Positions 23,861 to 31,631 of a DNA stretch of 40,220 bases are shown here, in pieces; position 1 is the stretch's first letter, and the number at the start of each line of letters is the position of its first letter. The DNA comes from Myxococcales bacterium (GTDB lineage Bacteria > Myxococcota_A > Polyangia > Polyangiales > Ga0077539). The notes beneath the pieces are model-generated. The model saw only the letters and a program-made list of their open reading frames with translations. It ran no database searches and was not told the origin of the DNA. Position numbers and translations under genes: made by a program. The DNA lies in assembly GCA_013298625.1 (NCBI GenBank), contig JAAFIF010000089.1, forward strand, positions 1 through 40,220, given 5' to 3'.

Positions 23861-25075
23861 ATGAACACAGCCCAACCCAGCGGCGCACTCAAGCTGCGCA
23901 GCATCCTCGACGCGAACCGAATACCGGTCGCCGAACTCGCGCGTCATCTCACACAAGCCGACGGCACGCGTGTGAGTCGCGCCGCGATCTCGATGATGCT
24001 CAACCACGGCCAGCCGATGAAGCGCACGCCCGTCGAACACCTGACGCCGCAGATCGCCAGCTTTCTGAAAGCGCGCGGCGTGCCGTGCGCGACGCCCGCC
24101 GATCTGCTCACCCCCGAACAACTCACTCAGGACGCAGTGCTGGCTGCGCCGGAGGCCGCCCAACCCCCAGCGCCGGAGCCCTACATGAAACGCACTGCCC
24201 TCTCGCCCGACGCGTACCGCCATTTCGGCATCGCGCACGATCCGTTCACCCTCATGCCCACCGACCCGAATCTCGACGACGTCTGGTTCGGGCAAGACCA
24301 ACGTCTGGTGCGCGAAGCCATGCGCGCCACCGCCAAGAACGGCGGCATCCTCGCCATCGTCGGCGAAAGCGGCTGCGGCAAAAGCTGGCTGCAGCTCGAC
24401 TTCGAGCGCTGGCTGGAGACGCAGCCCACGAAGTACGTGCTCGTCCGCCCGCGCACCGTCGACAAAGCGCGCCTCACCGACGACGCGATCGTCTGCGCCG
24501 TCATCGCCGACATCGACCGGACCGCGAAGATCCCGGCGCGCACCGAAGCGCGCGCCCGCAAGATCGAGCACCTGCTCTCCGACGGCAACAACGCAGGCAC
24601 CCGTCACGTGCTCGTGATCGACGAGACGCAGGACATCACCAAGCGCCTCTTGAAGCAGCTCAAACGCTTCGCCGAAATCCGCGTCGGTATCCGCCCGCTG
24701 CTCCCGATCATCCTGATCGGTCAGCCCGAGCTCGGCGCGTTGCTTGACGAAGCGACCAACCACGACGCCCGCGAAGTGATCCAGCGCACGCAGGTGATGA
24801 CGATGCAGGCGCTGCCGCCGCTGAAGCTCGCCGAGTACGTCGGCTTCAAGCTCGAGCGCGCGGGCGCATCGGTCGCCCGCGTGTTCGAGAAGGGCGCGAT
24901 CGACGCCGTGCCGCAGCGGCTCAAAGAGTGGAACCGCGAGCGCACCAAGGCCGTCAGCCGCGTCTACCCGCTCGCCATCAACAACCTCCTCGCCGCCGCG
25001 ATGAACGAAGCCGCCAGCCTTGGCGCGCCGAAGGTCACCGCCGACATGATTGCCAGCGTAGGAGCGCGCTCATGA
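23861..25075 (+). CDS. B: Transposition protein B, AAA+ ATPase
   Basis: A protein of 404 residues. ATG 23861 follows GGAGGATC. It has an N-terminal HTH (about 10-60, VAELARHLTQADGTRVSRAAISMML), Walker A GESGCGKS (168-175) and Walker B HVLVIDETQ (249-257). MuB binds target DNA, activates A and gives target immunity. Length is greater than MuB (312 residues), mostly through a Pro/Ala linker around 90-110 and a longer N-terminus, as in B3-like phages. It is coupled to the next gene by ATGA. Confidence 0.93.
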   Translation: MNTAQPSGALKLRSILDANRIPVAELARHLTQADGTRVSRAAISMMLNHGQPMKRTPVEHLTPQIASFLKARGVPCATPADLLTPEQLTQDAVLAAPEAAQPPAPEPYMKRTALSPDAYRHFGIAHDPFTLMPTDPNLDDVWFGQDQRLVREAMRATAKNGGILAIVGESGCGKSWLQLDFERWLETQPTKYVLVRPRTVDKARLTDDAIVCAVIADIDRTAKIPARTEARARKIEHLLSDGNNAGTRHVLVIDETQDITKRLLKQLKRFAEIRVGIRPLLPIILIGQPELGALLDEATNHDAREVIQRTQVMTMQALPPLKLAEYVGFKLERAGASVARVFEKGAIDAVPQRLKEWNRERTKAVSRVYPLAINNLLAAAMNEAASLGAPKVTADMIASVGARS

Positions 25076-25581
25076 ACGGCATCATCGAGTTCAACCAAGC
25101 GCTGAAACAGAACGTCGACGCTATCGCTGATCGCGTGCGCGAGCTGTCTGAAACGCCGTGGATCGTTGTGCCGAGCACCGAGCCCGAACGCGTTGCGTTC
25201 GTGAAGGAGATCGCGCGCACGGCGCTTTCGTTCGGCCTGCGCGATCACGACGCTTCGGTGCCTCGTGACGGCGACTTGATCGTCACGCCACGCGTGACGC
25301 CCAGCAGCGAGCGCGACGAACAACCGCGCGCGGCCAAGCAGCAACACCGCTGGACGCGCGTCGAAGCGCGCGTCGGTGGCGAGACGGTGATCCTGTGCGT
25401 GACGCCGGAGCTCACGCCGCGTCAGGTGCTCAAGCTCGCGACGACGATCGGGCTCATCACCGAGAGCGCGCACGGCGATATCGACTGGGTCGATCCGCAA
25501 TCGATCGTGCGGCTGCGCGTGCAGCCGATGACCGACACGCCGCCGTCATGTTTACAAACGCTGCTCGGGAGCCGACCATGA
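25072..25581 (+). CDS. Early phage protein, unknown
   Basis: A protein of 169 residues in ATGA overlap with B. Helical N-terminus (IIEFNQALKQNVDAIADRVRELSE), a polar middle, and a small beta domain (TRVEARVGGETVILCVTPELTPRQVLKLATTIGL). Position next to B in an uninterrupted coupled series suggests early expression. No function recognised. Confidence 0.6.
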   Translation: MNGIIEFNQALKQNVDAIADRVRELSETPWIVVPSTEPERVAFVKEIARTALSFGLRDHDASVPRDGDLIVTPRVTPSSERDEQPRAAKQQHRWTRVEARVGGETVILCVTPELTPRQVLKLATTIGLITESAHGDIDWVDPQSIVRLRVQPMTDTPPSCLQTLLGSRP

Positions 25582-25709
25582 TGCGCTGGCTGGACGAACA
25601 CTCCGAGGCGATCGAGCTCTGCCTCCTCATCATCGCCACATGCATCGGGCTCGGGCTCTTCTTGCTCCTCTGCGCAGTGGCGCTGACCTGGGCAGGAGGT
25701 CGACCATGA
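25578..25709 (+). CDS. Tiny single-span membrane protein
   Basis: A protein of 43 residues starting ATG 25578 in ATGA overlap and ending in ATGA overlap with the next gene. A short acidic start (MMRWLDEHSEAIE) is followed by a transmembrane helix (LCLLIIATCIGLGLFLLLCAVALTW). Early small membrane proteins may alter host membrane functions or exclude other phages. The coupling on both sides supports that it is a gene. Confidence 0.6.
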   Translation: MMRWLDEHSEAIELCLLIIATCIGLGLFLLLCAVALTWAGGRP

Positions 25710-26086
25710 CCCCGCGCATCAGCTTCACCACCACCAACAGCGCGCTGCCGAGCGCGCCGCGCAAGCTGCGCCGTGCGCGGCATGGCGTGGGCGCTTCACG
25801 CGCCATGCAGGCGGCGCGTGAGGATGGCTTGTTCTGGGGCGTGATCGCCGTGGCGGTTGTGATCGCGGCGCTCGTGTACGCCGGCCGCACGATCGCCGTC
25901 GATATCGATCGCGCGACGACCGAGCAAACGCGCATGAGCGCGCAGCGCGCCGCCCGCCTAGCCGATGCGTATTACACCGCGCCGCCGTGCATCGACATCA
26001 GCTCGATGCCGGTGCGAAAAGCCTACCGGCAAGCCGATATCGACCGGCTCTGTCGTCGTCAACCTGATCAAGGAGCGCGCGCATGA
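25706..26086 (+). CDS. Early membrane protein, unknown
   Basis: A protein of 126 residues starting ATG 25706 in ATGA overlap. Basic N-terminus (about 1-45), one transmembrane segment (about 47-65, WGVIAVAVVIAALVYAG), then a helical tail with one Cys pair candidate (PPCIDIS and RLCRRQ). With the preceding 43-residue protein it forms a pair of early membrane proteins. Function unknown. Confidence 0.6.
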   Translation: MTPRISFTTTNSALPSAPRKLRRARHGVGASRAMQAAREDGLFWGVIAVAVVIAALVYAGRTIAVDIDRATTEQTRMSAQRAARLADAYYTAPPCIDISSMPVRKAYRQADIDRLCRRQPDQGARA

Positions 26087-26340
26087 CCGACGAAACCACC
26101 CCCCCCGGCGCAAGCACGCCCTCGTTCGACGCCGTACATGCTGCGCTCGGCAAGGAGTTCTGCGAGCTGGTCGCGCTCTCTGGCTATCGCAACGACCTGT
26201 ACGACGGTGCGCTGCACGGCTGGGCGCGCGTTGAGAAAAGCGTCCGCGCCGCAGGGCAGCGCGGCACCGTATCGCGCACCGAATGCCTGTGGCTGAACCC
26301 CGCGCTCGCCAACGCATCGGCTCTGTCGGAGGCTGCATGA
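26083..26340 (+). CDS. Early phage protein, unknown
   Basis: A protein of 85 residues in ATGA overlap at both ends. The N-terminus is Thr/Pro rich; the middle FDAVHAALGKEFCELVALSGYRNDLYDGALHGWARVE looks helical. No family recognised. Confidence 0.55.
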   Translation: MTDETTPPGASTPSFDAVHAALGKEFCELVALSGYRNDLYDGALHGWARVEKSVRAAGQRGTVSRTECLWLNPALANASALSEAA

Positions 26341-27164
26341 CCGCCGCCAAAACCACCCCCGCGATGTTTCGGTGCGGCGCATGCGGCGGGCTCACGCCCG
26401 TCGAGCTCGCGATGGAGAGCCATGCGGCCTCGCGCGTAGTCACTCGCTGCATGCAGTCGCTCGGCGACGTCGGGCCCGCGCTGTTGGGCTACATGGCGCT
26501 GCATCGCCCGGCGAAGCGGGTGCTGACCTGGGACAAGGTCGAGCGCCTGCTCGATGAGCTGCTCGGTTGGTACGACGCGGCGGCGATCACGCGCGATCAC
26601 ATCACCGTGCCGCTGACCGACGCGGTATGGCTTGATGCGATCGGCGCGGTCAAGGACGCAGCGGGCAAGACGCTCACCCTGCCGCTCGACGGCAATGCGT
26701 ATCTGGCGGCCATCCTCGCCAGCCGCGCCAAACTCGCGCTCGACGCCGAGCGGCAGACACGCGAGGCGCTCGCGCGCGGCGAAACGCCGGTCGGGTATAG
26801 CGCGGCGCATGCGCCTGCGCACGTCGCGGTCGCGACCGCGATCACGACCAGCGGCGCTGCGGGTGCTGTGTCCGCCGAGCTGCCGCGCGCGGAGATACCG
26901 CCGCACGTGGCGGCCACCCTGGGGCAGTTCACGCGCCGCGCGAAGCTGCACCGCAACGGCACGACCGTTGACGACGACACCAGCGAGCCGCCTGAGGCGG
27001 GCGCGAACCTGAAAGGACGCAGCGCACGCATCGAGCGCGGCGCGCTCAAAGGCAAGGCGGGCGAGATCATCCGCCACGAGGGCGACACCGTGTGGCTGCG
27101 CATCAACCAGCCGCGCATCGGCGAGCGCGTCGTGAGCTGCGACGTGAGCGAGGTGGCGCTGTGA
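26337..27164 (+). CDS. Early protein with zinc-binding start and KOW-like end
   Basis: A protein of 275 residues in ATGA overlap with the gene before. It begins with a Cys-x2-Cys motif (MFRCGACGG) and has another Cys at 42, a helical core, and a C-terminal segment KGRSARIERGALKGKAGEIIRHEGDTVWLRI, which resembles a KOW/SH3-like nucleic-acid-binding loop as in NusG-type proteins. A role in transcription or RNA contact is possible; I know no named family. It ends in GTGA overlap with the next gene. Confidence 0.6.
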   Translation: MTAAKTTPAMFRCGACGGLTPVELAMESHAASRVVTRCMQSLGDVGPALLGYMALHRPAKRVLTWDKVERLLDELLGWYDAAAITRDHITVPLTDAVWLDAIGAVKDAAGKTLTLPLDGNAYLAAILASRAKLALDAERQTREALARGETPVGYSAAHAPAHVAVATAITTSGAAGAVSAELPRAEIPPHVAATLGQFTRRAKLHRNGTTVDDDTSEPPEAGANLKGRSARIERGALKGKAGEIIRHEGDTVWLRINQPRIGERVVSCDVSEVAL

Positions 27165-27373
27165 ACGCCGCCGATATCGCACGCCAGGCGGCGCGGCGCT
27201 TGATCGAGACGCAGCGCTACGCGAGCGTGGTCGAGATCGTGGCGACCACCGGGCCGCCGTATGGCACGGTGCGCGACGCGCTGCTGCGTGACGTCTCGCT
27301 CGCGCGGCGCATGGACTACGCCCGCAAGAGCGGCGCGAAGCAGTTCATCTACGAGCGGCGGACGGCAGCATGA
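27161..27373 (+). CDS. Small HTH-like early protein
   Basis: A protein of 70 residues with a GTG start at 27161 overlapping the preceding stop, and ATGA overlap with the next gene. The sequence ADIARQAARRLIETQRYASVVEIVATTGPPYGTVRDALLRDV has a winged-helix/HTH-like pattern. Probably DNA-binding; function unknown. Confidence 0.6.
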   Translation: MNAADIARQAARRLIETQRYASVVEIVATTGPPYGTVRDALLRDVSLARRMDYARKSGAKQFIYERRTAA

Positions 27374-27747
27374 CCCAGCTCGCGCTCGCCCTGCCCGCCA
27401 CGCCCGCCGAGAAGGCGGCGCAGCTGGCGCTCGTGCTCTCGCGCCATCGCGGTCGCGAGCGCGCGATCCGAGCGGTCGATCTCGCACGCGAGAGCGGCCT
27501 CACGGAGCGCGCTGTTCGGCACGCGGTGAGCGATCTGCGGATGGACGGCGCAGCCGTCTGCGCGCACCCCGCCGCCGGCTACTGGATGGCGGCCTCTCCG
27601 GAGGAGTTCCTCGACTGCGAGGAGTTCCTCCGGAGCCGCGCGATGCACTCACTGACGATGCTCGCGCGTATGAAACGCGTGGCGCTGCCTGTCCTGCTCG
27701 GACAGCTCGCCCTCACTGAAACCACTAAGGAGACCCAGCATGGCTAA
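27370..27747 (+). CDS. Winged-helix early protein
   Basis: A protein of 125 residues. Residues about 20-75 give a winged-helix pattern (RERAIRAVDLARESGLTERAVRHAVSDLRMDGAAVCAHPAAGYWMAASPEEF), as seen in many small phage regulators. The C-terminus is helical. It overlaps the preceding gene by ATGA and Gam by eight bases. Confidence 0.65.
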   Translation: MTQLALALPATPAEKAAQLALVLSRHRGRERAIRAVDLARESGLTERAVRHAVSDLRMDGAAVCAHPAAGYWMAASPEEFLDCEEFLRSRAMHSLTMLARMKRVALPVLLGQLALTETTKETQHG

Positions 27748-28291
27748 AGAGATGACCCTCGCCGATATCGAGGCGTTGACCAAGGAGTTCGCCTCGGCGC
27801 GAACCGAGATGATGACCGTGGGCGAAACGCTCAACACCGAGCTGCAGGCCGTTCGCGATCGCCACGCCGAGACGCTGCGCAAGCACGCGCGCGAAGCGAA
27901 CGATCTGGCTACACGCCTCTCCTCGGCGATCGACGCCAACCGCGCGCTGTTCGAAAACAAGGGCGCGAAGAGCAAGGTCTGGGACGGCATCAAGGTCGGC
28001 TTGCAGAAGGGCAAGGCGACCATCAGCAGCAAGTACGGCGCAGCCATCGATGGCGCTGACCTGTACACCGCGATTGGTCGCTGCGACTCGCTCGGCTACG
28101 AGGCCGCCGCGTCGTATGTCGATGTGCGCTACGTGCCAACGATCAGCGCGCTCGCCACACTCGATGACGACACGCTGGATCGCATCGGTCTCGCACGCAC
28201 GGCCGGCGACGACACGCCGCTCGTTAAACCTGTGGACGGCGAGGCCGCGAAGGTCGTCGACGCTCTCATCAAGCAGTTCATCGCCGAGTAA
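27740..28291 (+). CDS. gam: Host-nuclease inhibitor Gam-like protein
   Basis: A protein of 183 residues. ATG 27740 has AAGGAG upstream. It has the Gam plan: a long helical hairpin (about 5-65) followed by a small domain with NRALFENKGAKSKVWDGIKVGLQKGKATIS (about 70-100). Mu Gam (174 residues) binds double-stranded DNA ends like Ku and protects them from exonucleases. Size and order (between B and GemA) agree with Mu-like phages. Confidence 0.8.
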   Translation: MAKEMTLADIEALTKEFASARTEMMTVGETLNTELQAVRDRHAETLRKHAREANDLATRLSSAIDANRALFENKGAKSKVWDGIKVGLQKGKATISSKYGAAIDGADLYTAIGRCDSLGYEAAASYVDVRYVPTISALATLDDDTLDRIGLARTAGDDTPLVKPVDGEAAKVVDALIKQFIAE

Positions 28292-28320
28292 TCGGCATTA
28301 CCAACCAAGGAGACACGACC

Positions 28321-28611
28321 ATGACCAAGAGCTTTCTCGCCGGCCGCATCGCGATCGACGGCAACATGAGCGAGGCCGTTGCAAAGCGCGTGCTGCGCAC
28401 CATCGAGCAAGTGACGCGCGATGCACTGGCCACGACCGGCAAAGCGACGGTGCCGGGCATCGGCACGCTGCGCATCGCGCAGCGCGAGGCACGCGAGGGT
28501 CGCAACCCGCGCACCGGAGCCAAGATCAAGATCGCGGCGCGCAAAGCCGTCACGTTCAGCGCCACGAGCGACCTGACCAGCCACGCGCAGAAATGCAAGG
28601 TGGCGGCATGA
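28321..28611 (+). CDS. HU/IHF-family DNA-bending protein
   Basis: A protein of 96 residues. ATG 28321 has AAGGAG upstream. The HU signature is clear: ALATTGKATVPGIGTLRIAQREAREGRNPRTGAKIKIAARKAVTFSA, including the DNA-intercalating arm RNPRTG (about 61-66). In Mu, host HU and IHF help assemble the transposition complex; a phage copy could supply this function for the early enhancer and ends. It overlaps the next gene by ATGA. Confidence 0.92.
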   Translation: MTKSFLAGRIAIDGNMSEAVAKRVLRTIEQVTRDALATTGKATVPGIGTLRIAQREAREGRNPRTGAKIKIAARKAVTFSATSDLTSHAQKCKVAA

Positions 28612-29141
28612 GCGGCGTGATGACGCTGGCCGCGTTCGCGGCGATGAGCGAGCGAAGCGGCGCGCCGCTGCTGCGCGGGTACCCGGAGCACGAGAAGGCG
28701 CACCGCCCCTTCCTTTGGTACGTCGCGACGCCCTACAGCCACGCGAGCGCTGCGGTGCGCGAGCAGCGCGCGCTGATGGCGACCGCTGCCAAGGCAACGC
28801 TGCTTGACGCAGGCGTGCACGCGTACTCGCCAATCGCGGCCCATCATCCGGCGTCGCTCTATATGACCAGCAGCAAGGTGGACGATCACGCCTTCTGGAT
28901 GCGCGTCTGCTTCGACATGCTCGACCGCTGCGACGGTCTCCTAGTCGTCACGATGGACGGCTGGCGGCAGAGCAAGGGCGTGCAGATGGAGATCGATCGA
29001 TGGGTGCTCGCTCACGGCAACACCGGCCGCCGAAAGGTCGTCTACGCCTCGCCGGTTTGCGCGAACGAACCCTGGCACCCGCGCTTCTCGCCGTTCTCCG
29101 GCGAGGTCGAGTTCGACGACCTGGCGAAGGTGGAGGCGTAG
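28608..29141 (+). CDS. DUF1937 protein, deoxyribosyltransferase-like
   Basis: A protein of 177 residues starting ATG 28608 in ATGA overlap. It has the DUF1937 pattern: WYVATPYSHASAAVREQRALMATAAKATLLDAGVHAYSPI (about 36-75), and LLVVTMDGWRQSKGVQMEIDRWV near 110-130. This fold is related to nucleoside 2-deoxyribosyltransferases and TIR-like nucleotide-handling domains. Its substrate is unknown. It could act on nucleotides or on nucleotide signals of host defence, which is conjecture. Confidence 0.75.
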   Translation: MSGVMTLAAFAAMSERSGAPLLRGYPEHEKAHRPFLWYVATPYSHASAAVREQRALMATAAKATLLDAGVHAYSPIAAHHPASLYMTSSKVDDHAFWMRVCFDMLDRCDGLLVVTMDGWRQSKGVQMEIDRWVLAHGNTGRRKVVYASPVCANEPWHPRFSPFSGEVEFDDLAKVEA

Positions 29142-29143
29142 CC

Positions 29144-29614
29144 GTGGAACCCCTCCGCAAACGCCCAGCCGCGAAGCCAGCCGTGCGAGGCAACGACCTC
29201 GCGCGGATCCACATCCTGAAGAAGGACGCGCGGCTGACCGACGACGAGTACCGCGACCTACTGCAGACGCTGACCGGCAAGCGCAGCGCAGGCGATCTCT
29301 CGTTCGAGGAGCGCGCGCGCGTCTGCTCACACCTGACGACGCTCGCGCGCAAGCTCAGCCCGCGCCCAGCAAAGCCGAAGCACGAGCCCGACGCGCACGA
29401 GCGGCGGCTCCTCGCCGAGTGGGGCAAGCTGCGCGATCGCGGCGCGGTCACTCGCGCCTGGAGCGCGCTGTCAAGCTGGCTCACGAGCAATGGCTACCCG
29501 GCGCGCACCGAGTGGATGAGCACCGACCAGATCAACGCCGCCATCGAGCGGCTCAAGCAGTGGACGCTGCGGCTCGATGGCGATGCTCGCGACGCGACGC
29601 GAGCACAACCCTGA
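29144..29614 (+). CDS. gemA: GemA-like regulatory protein (DUF1018, Mu gp16)
   Basis: A protein of 156 residues. GTG 29144 has GGAGG eight bases upstream. It shows the DUF1018 core LARIHILKKDARLTDDEYRDLLQTLTGKRSAGDLSFEERARVCSHL (about 19-65) and a second helical domain with WGKLRDRGAVTRAWSALSSWL. In Mu, gp16/GemA modulates host gene expression and lies just before mor, as here. Confidence 0.88.
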   Translation: MEPLRKRPAAKPAVRGNDLARIHILKKDARLTDDEYRDLLQTLTGKRSAGDLSFEERARVCSHLTTLARKLSPRPAKPKHEPDAHERRLLAEWGKLRDRGAVTRAWSALSSWLTSNGYPARTEWMSTDQINAAIERLKQWTLRLDGDARDATRAQP

Positions 29615-29626
29615 CCGAACCCGACC

Positions 29627-29974
29627 ATGAACCTGCCCGAGAAGTACCCCGACCACCTCGCCACCGTCGCGTTGACGATCACCGAAGCGCTCCAACGCGA
29701 CGGCATCGATCCGGCGCGCGCCGACGAGATCGCGTTCGCCGCGACGGAGAAGGTGCGCTTCGAGCACGGCGGCGACACCAGCTACATCCCGAAGGGCCAC
29801 CTCTATCAGGTGCTCACCGAGTGGCGCGAGATCTACGACGCCTGGGCGAATCAGTCGGTCGAGGTAGACGAGCTGCGCCGCCGCTATGATTTGACCGAGC
29901 GCCACCTGCGACGCATCATCGCGTGGGGTCGCAACGAGCGCGTGAAGCGCGATCAGTTGACCTTGGAGCTGTGA
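29627..29974 (+). CDS. mor: Mor/C-type transcription activator
   Basis: A protein of 115 residues. It has the Mor family layout: a helical dimerisation part, GGDTSYIPKG (49-57), and a C-terminal helix-turn-helix (about 79-100, VDELRRRYDLTERHLRRIIAWG). Mu Mor and C activate middle and late promoters. Only one such protein is visible, and it ends the early operon just before a terminator and late promoter C. It therefore probably activates all three copies of the late element. Ribosome site weak. Confidence 0.9.
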   Translation: MNLPEKYPDHLATVALTITEALQRDGIDPARADEIAFAATEKVRFEHGGDTSYIPKGHLYQVLTEWREIYDAWANQSVEVDELRRRYDLTERHLRRIIAWGRNERVKRDQLTLEL

Positions 29975-30081
29975 GTATGAGCAACGACCGAGACCTGGAA
30001 CGCGAAGTGGCGACGCTTGATGAAAGCCGGAGACGACGGCCCCGAGTCGTACGGATACGACGAGGGAATCGCGCCATAGCC

Positions 30082-30104
30082 AAGAGCCCTGCGGGGCTCT
30101 TTTC
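30082..30104 (+). terminator. Rho-independent terminator after the early operon
   Basis: AAGAGCCC-TGCG-GGGCTCTT (30082-30101) forms an 8-bp perfect stem with a four-base loop and ends in a short T-run. It stops early transcription 108 bases after mor and lies 16 bases before late promoter C. Confidence 0.88.
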
Positions 30105-30118
30105 ACGCCCGCCAAAAG

Positions 30119-30164
30119 AAGTGACGCGCGTCCGCTGAACTAATCCGCGCGCGCGCGAAAACAT
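30119..30164 (+). promoter_or_regulatory. Late promoter element, copy C (lysis/packaging operon)
   Basis: AGTGACGCGCGTCC (30120-30133) is followed by GCTGAACTAATC and CGCGCGCGCGCGAAAACATC. It shares the 14-base core, spacing and GC tract with copies A and B. Its TAATCC could serve as -10, as Mor/C-activated promoters have a -10 but no good -35. It faces the lysis, terminase, portal and F/G genes. Confidence 0.7.
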
Positions 30165-30171
30165 CGCGGGT

Positions 30172-30384
30172 ATGCACACGCCGACCCGCAATTCCGATCA
30201 TGGCCGTACGCAGCCGCGTGAACGCTGCGGCGTGTGCTCCCACTTCGTGCCGATCGCGGGCTACACGCCCGTCGCCGAGCACGGCACCTGCAAGTTCGTG
30301 CATGGCGACGCGCCGAACGCGTTCGCCACATGTCGCTTGCCGGTTCCTCAGTTCACCCCTCGCAAGGAGTCCGCTCATGGATGA
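30172..30384 (+). CDS. Small cysteine-rich protein, unknown
   Basis: A protein of 70 residues. ATG 30172 lies within about 10-40 bases of the predicted late transcription start and has no ribosome site, so the message may be nearly leaderless or this start may be wrong. Cys residues in RCGVCSHF, GTCKF and ATCRL could bind one zinc ion. First gene of the lysis operon; function unknown. Confidence 0.5.
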   Translation: MHTPTRNSDHGRTQPRERCGVCSHFVPIAGYTPVAEHGTCKFVHGDAPNAFATCRLPVPQFTPRKESAHG

Positions 30385-31165
30385 GCACACCCACGCGCGT
30401 CGTCTTAGCGACGCCGGTCGCGCCGAGCTCAAGGGCTGGGAGGGCGATGCCAAAAAGCGCGGCGCGCCCATGCTGCGCGCCTACGATGACGGGGTCGGCA
30501 TCTGGACAATCGGCTGGGGTCACACGCGCACCGTGAAACCCGGTCAGGTCATCACGACGGAGCGAGCCGAGCAGTTGCTCGACCAGGATTTGGGCGGCTT
30601 CGAAGCCGCTGTGAGCCAATTGGCCACCGCGCCGTCGCAGATGCAGTACGACGCGATGGTGCTGCTCGCCTTCAACATCGGCATCGCCGCATTCACGCGC
30701 AGCACCGTGCTGCGCGCTCACAACCGGGGCGACTATGACGCCGCCGCGCGCGCTTTCGCGATGTGGAATCGCGCCGGCGGCCGCGTGCTGCGCGGGCTGA
30801 TCAAGCGTCGCGCCGCCGAAGCGGCGCTCTACCTGAAGGGCTCGCGCATGTTCGAGCGCTCGCTCATCGAGCGCGACGTGCTTATAGACGACACCCAGCC
30901 AACGCCGGACACCCAAGACGTGGACGCCTCGCTCACCCAGAGCCGCACCGTGCAAGGCGGCGCAGTGGTCACCACAGCTACCGTCGTCGGCGCAATGGGC
31001 ACCGCCTCACAGATCGCCCGCGACGCGAGCGACACCTACACCTCGGTCACTGCGTTCGGCATCCCTGTGATGTGGCTCGCGGCGGCTGCCGCCATCGCCG
31101 CGCTCTGCGGTGTCGGGTACATGCTCTGGGCGCGCTATGACGACAAGCGTCGAGGATTCAAGTAG
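30377..31165 (+). CDS. Endolysin (GH24 lysozyme) with C-terminal membrane segment
   Basis: A protein of 262 residues. ATG 30377 has AAGGAG upstream. Residues about 10-160 are a T4-type lysozyme: catalytic E22 in LKGWEG, YDDGVGIWTIGWGHT (36-50) and LLAFNIG near 96-102. A linker (165-200) leads to a hydrophobic C-terminus with a clear transmembrane helix (about 229-252, PVMWLAAAAAIAALCGVGYMLW) and basic end. There is no N-terminal SAR signal. The membrane extension is unusual for GH24 endolysins of Mu and might anchor the enzyme or act in place of a separate holin. Confidence 0.88.
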   Translation: MDEHTHARRLSDAGRAELKGWEGDAKKRGAPMLRAYDDGVGIWTIGWGHTRTVKPGQVITTERAEQLLDQDLGGFEAAVSQLATAPSQMQYDAMVLLAFNIGIAAFTRSTVLRAHNRGDYDAAARAFAMWNRAGGRVLRGLIKRRAAEAALYLKGSRMFERSLIERDVLIDDTQPTPDTQDVDASLTQSRTVQGGAVVTTATVVGAMGTASQIARDASDTYTSVTAFGIPVMWLAAAAAIAALCGVGYMLWARYDDKRRGFK

Positions 31166-31167
31166 CC

Positions 31168-31431
31168 ATGCGACAAACCAACCCCCAAGCCCTCGCCGAA
31201 AAGCTCATCACGAGCGAGGCGTACACCGTAGTCGCGGACACGACCACGACCATCTGCACGCTGCGCGTCGGCCAGTTCGTCGTGGTCGGCAAGAGCGCGT
31301 GCGTTAACCCTGCGACGTTCAACGGCGACCTCGGGCAGAAGTACGCCCGCGAGGATGCGCTTGCGCAGCTCACCACGTGCGTGGCCTTCTGGCTCGCTTG
31401 TGGCGAGCTTCTGGAGGCATACGCGCCATGA
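31168..31431 (+). CDS. N4 gp49/Sf6 gp66-like protein
   Basis: A protein of 87 residues starting two bases after the endolysin stop. It matches the small phage family with TTICTLRVGQFVVVGKSACVNPATFNGDLGQKYAREDAL (about 25-65): conserved Cys, the NPATFN turn and a helical end. The biochemical role of the family is unknown. It overlaps the next gene by ATGA. Confidence 0.75.
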   Translation: MRQTNPQALAEKLITSEAYTVVADTTTTICTLRVGQFVVVGKSACVNPATFNGDLGQKYAREDALAQLTTCVAFWLACGELLEAYAP

Positions 31432-31631
31432 TCAAGCTCTGGGTACTCACCTTCGTGTTCTTCCACCCGGCCGATGGTCAGGTGCGCACGCAGACGCTCG
31501 TGAAGCAGCACACGACCGAAGTGGCGTGTGAGACCGAGCGCAAGGAGGCCGTTGCCTGGCTTGCGAAGCAGAAGGACGCGCCGCAGGGTCTTGCTGCGTG
31601 CGTGCCGGTCGCCGTGAGGGCGAACTCGTGA
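31428..31631 (+). CDS. Small exported or membrane-linked protein, unknown
   Basis: A protein of 67 residues in ATGA overlap with the previous gene and GTGA overlap with the next. The N-terminus MIKLWVLTFVFFHPADG is hydrophobic like a short signal sequence, and two Cys follow (VACETE, AACVPV). It lies in the lysis cassette next to the spanin pair. Function unknown. Confidence 0.55.
   Translation: MIKLWVLTFVFFHPADGQVRTQTLVKQHTTEVACETERKEAVAWLAKQKDAPQGLAACVPVAVRANS

Noticed and set aside
23861..24763. Minus-strand ORFs opposite transposition protein B
   Set aside because: Shadow ORFs opposite a gene with clear Walker motifs; no ribosome site.
29977..30138. Small ORF after mor (MSNDRDLEREV..., 53 codons)
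   Set aside because: It runs through the terminator hairpin and into late promoter C, has no clear ribosome site and is very Arg-rich. The Mor frame after its stop also reads sensibly (WNAKWRRLMKAGDD...), so this may be decayed coding sequence, but neither version can be supported.
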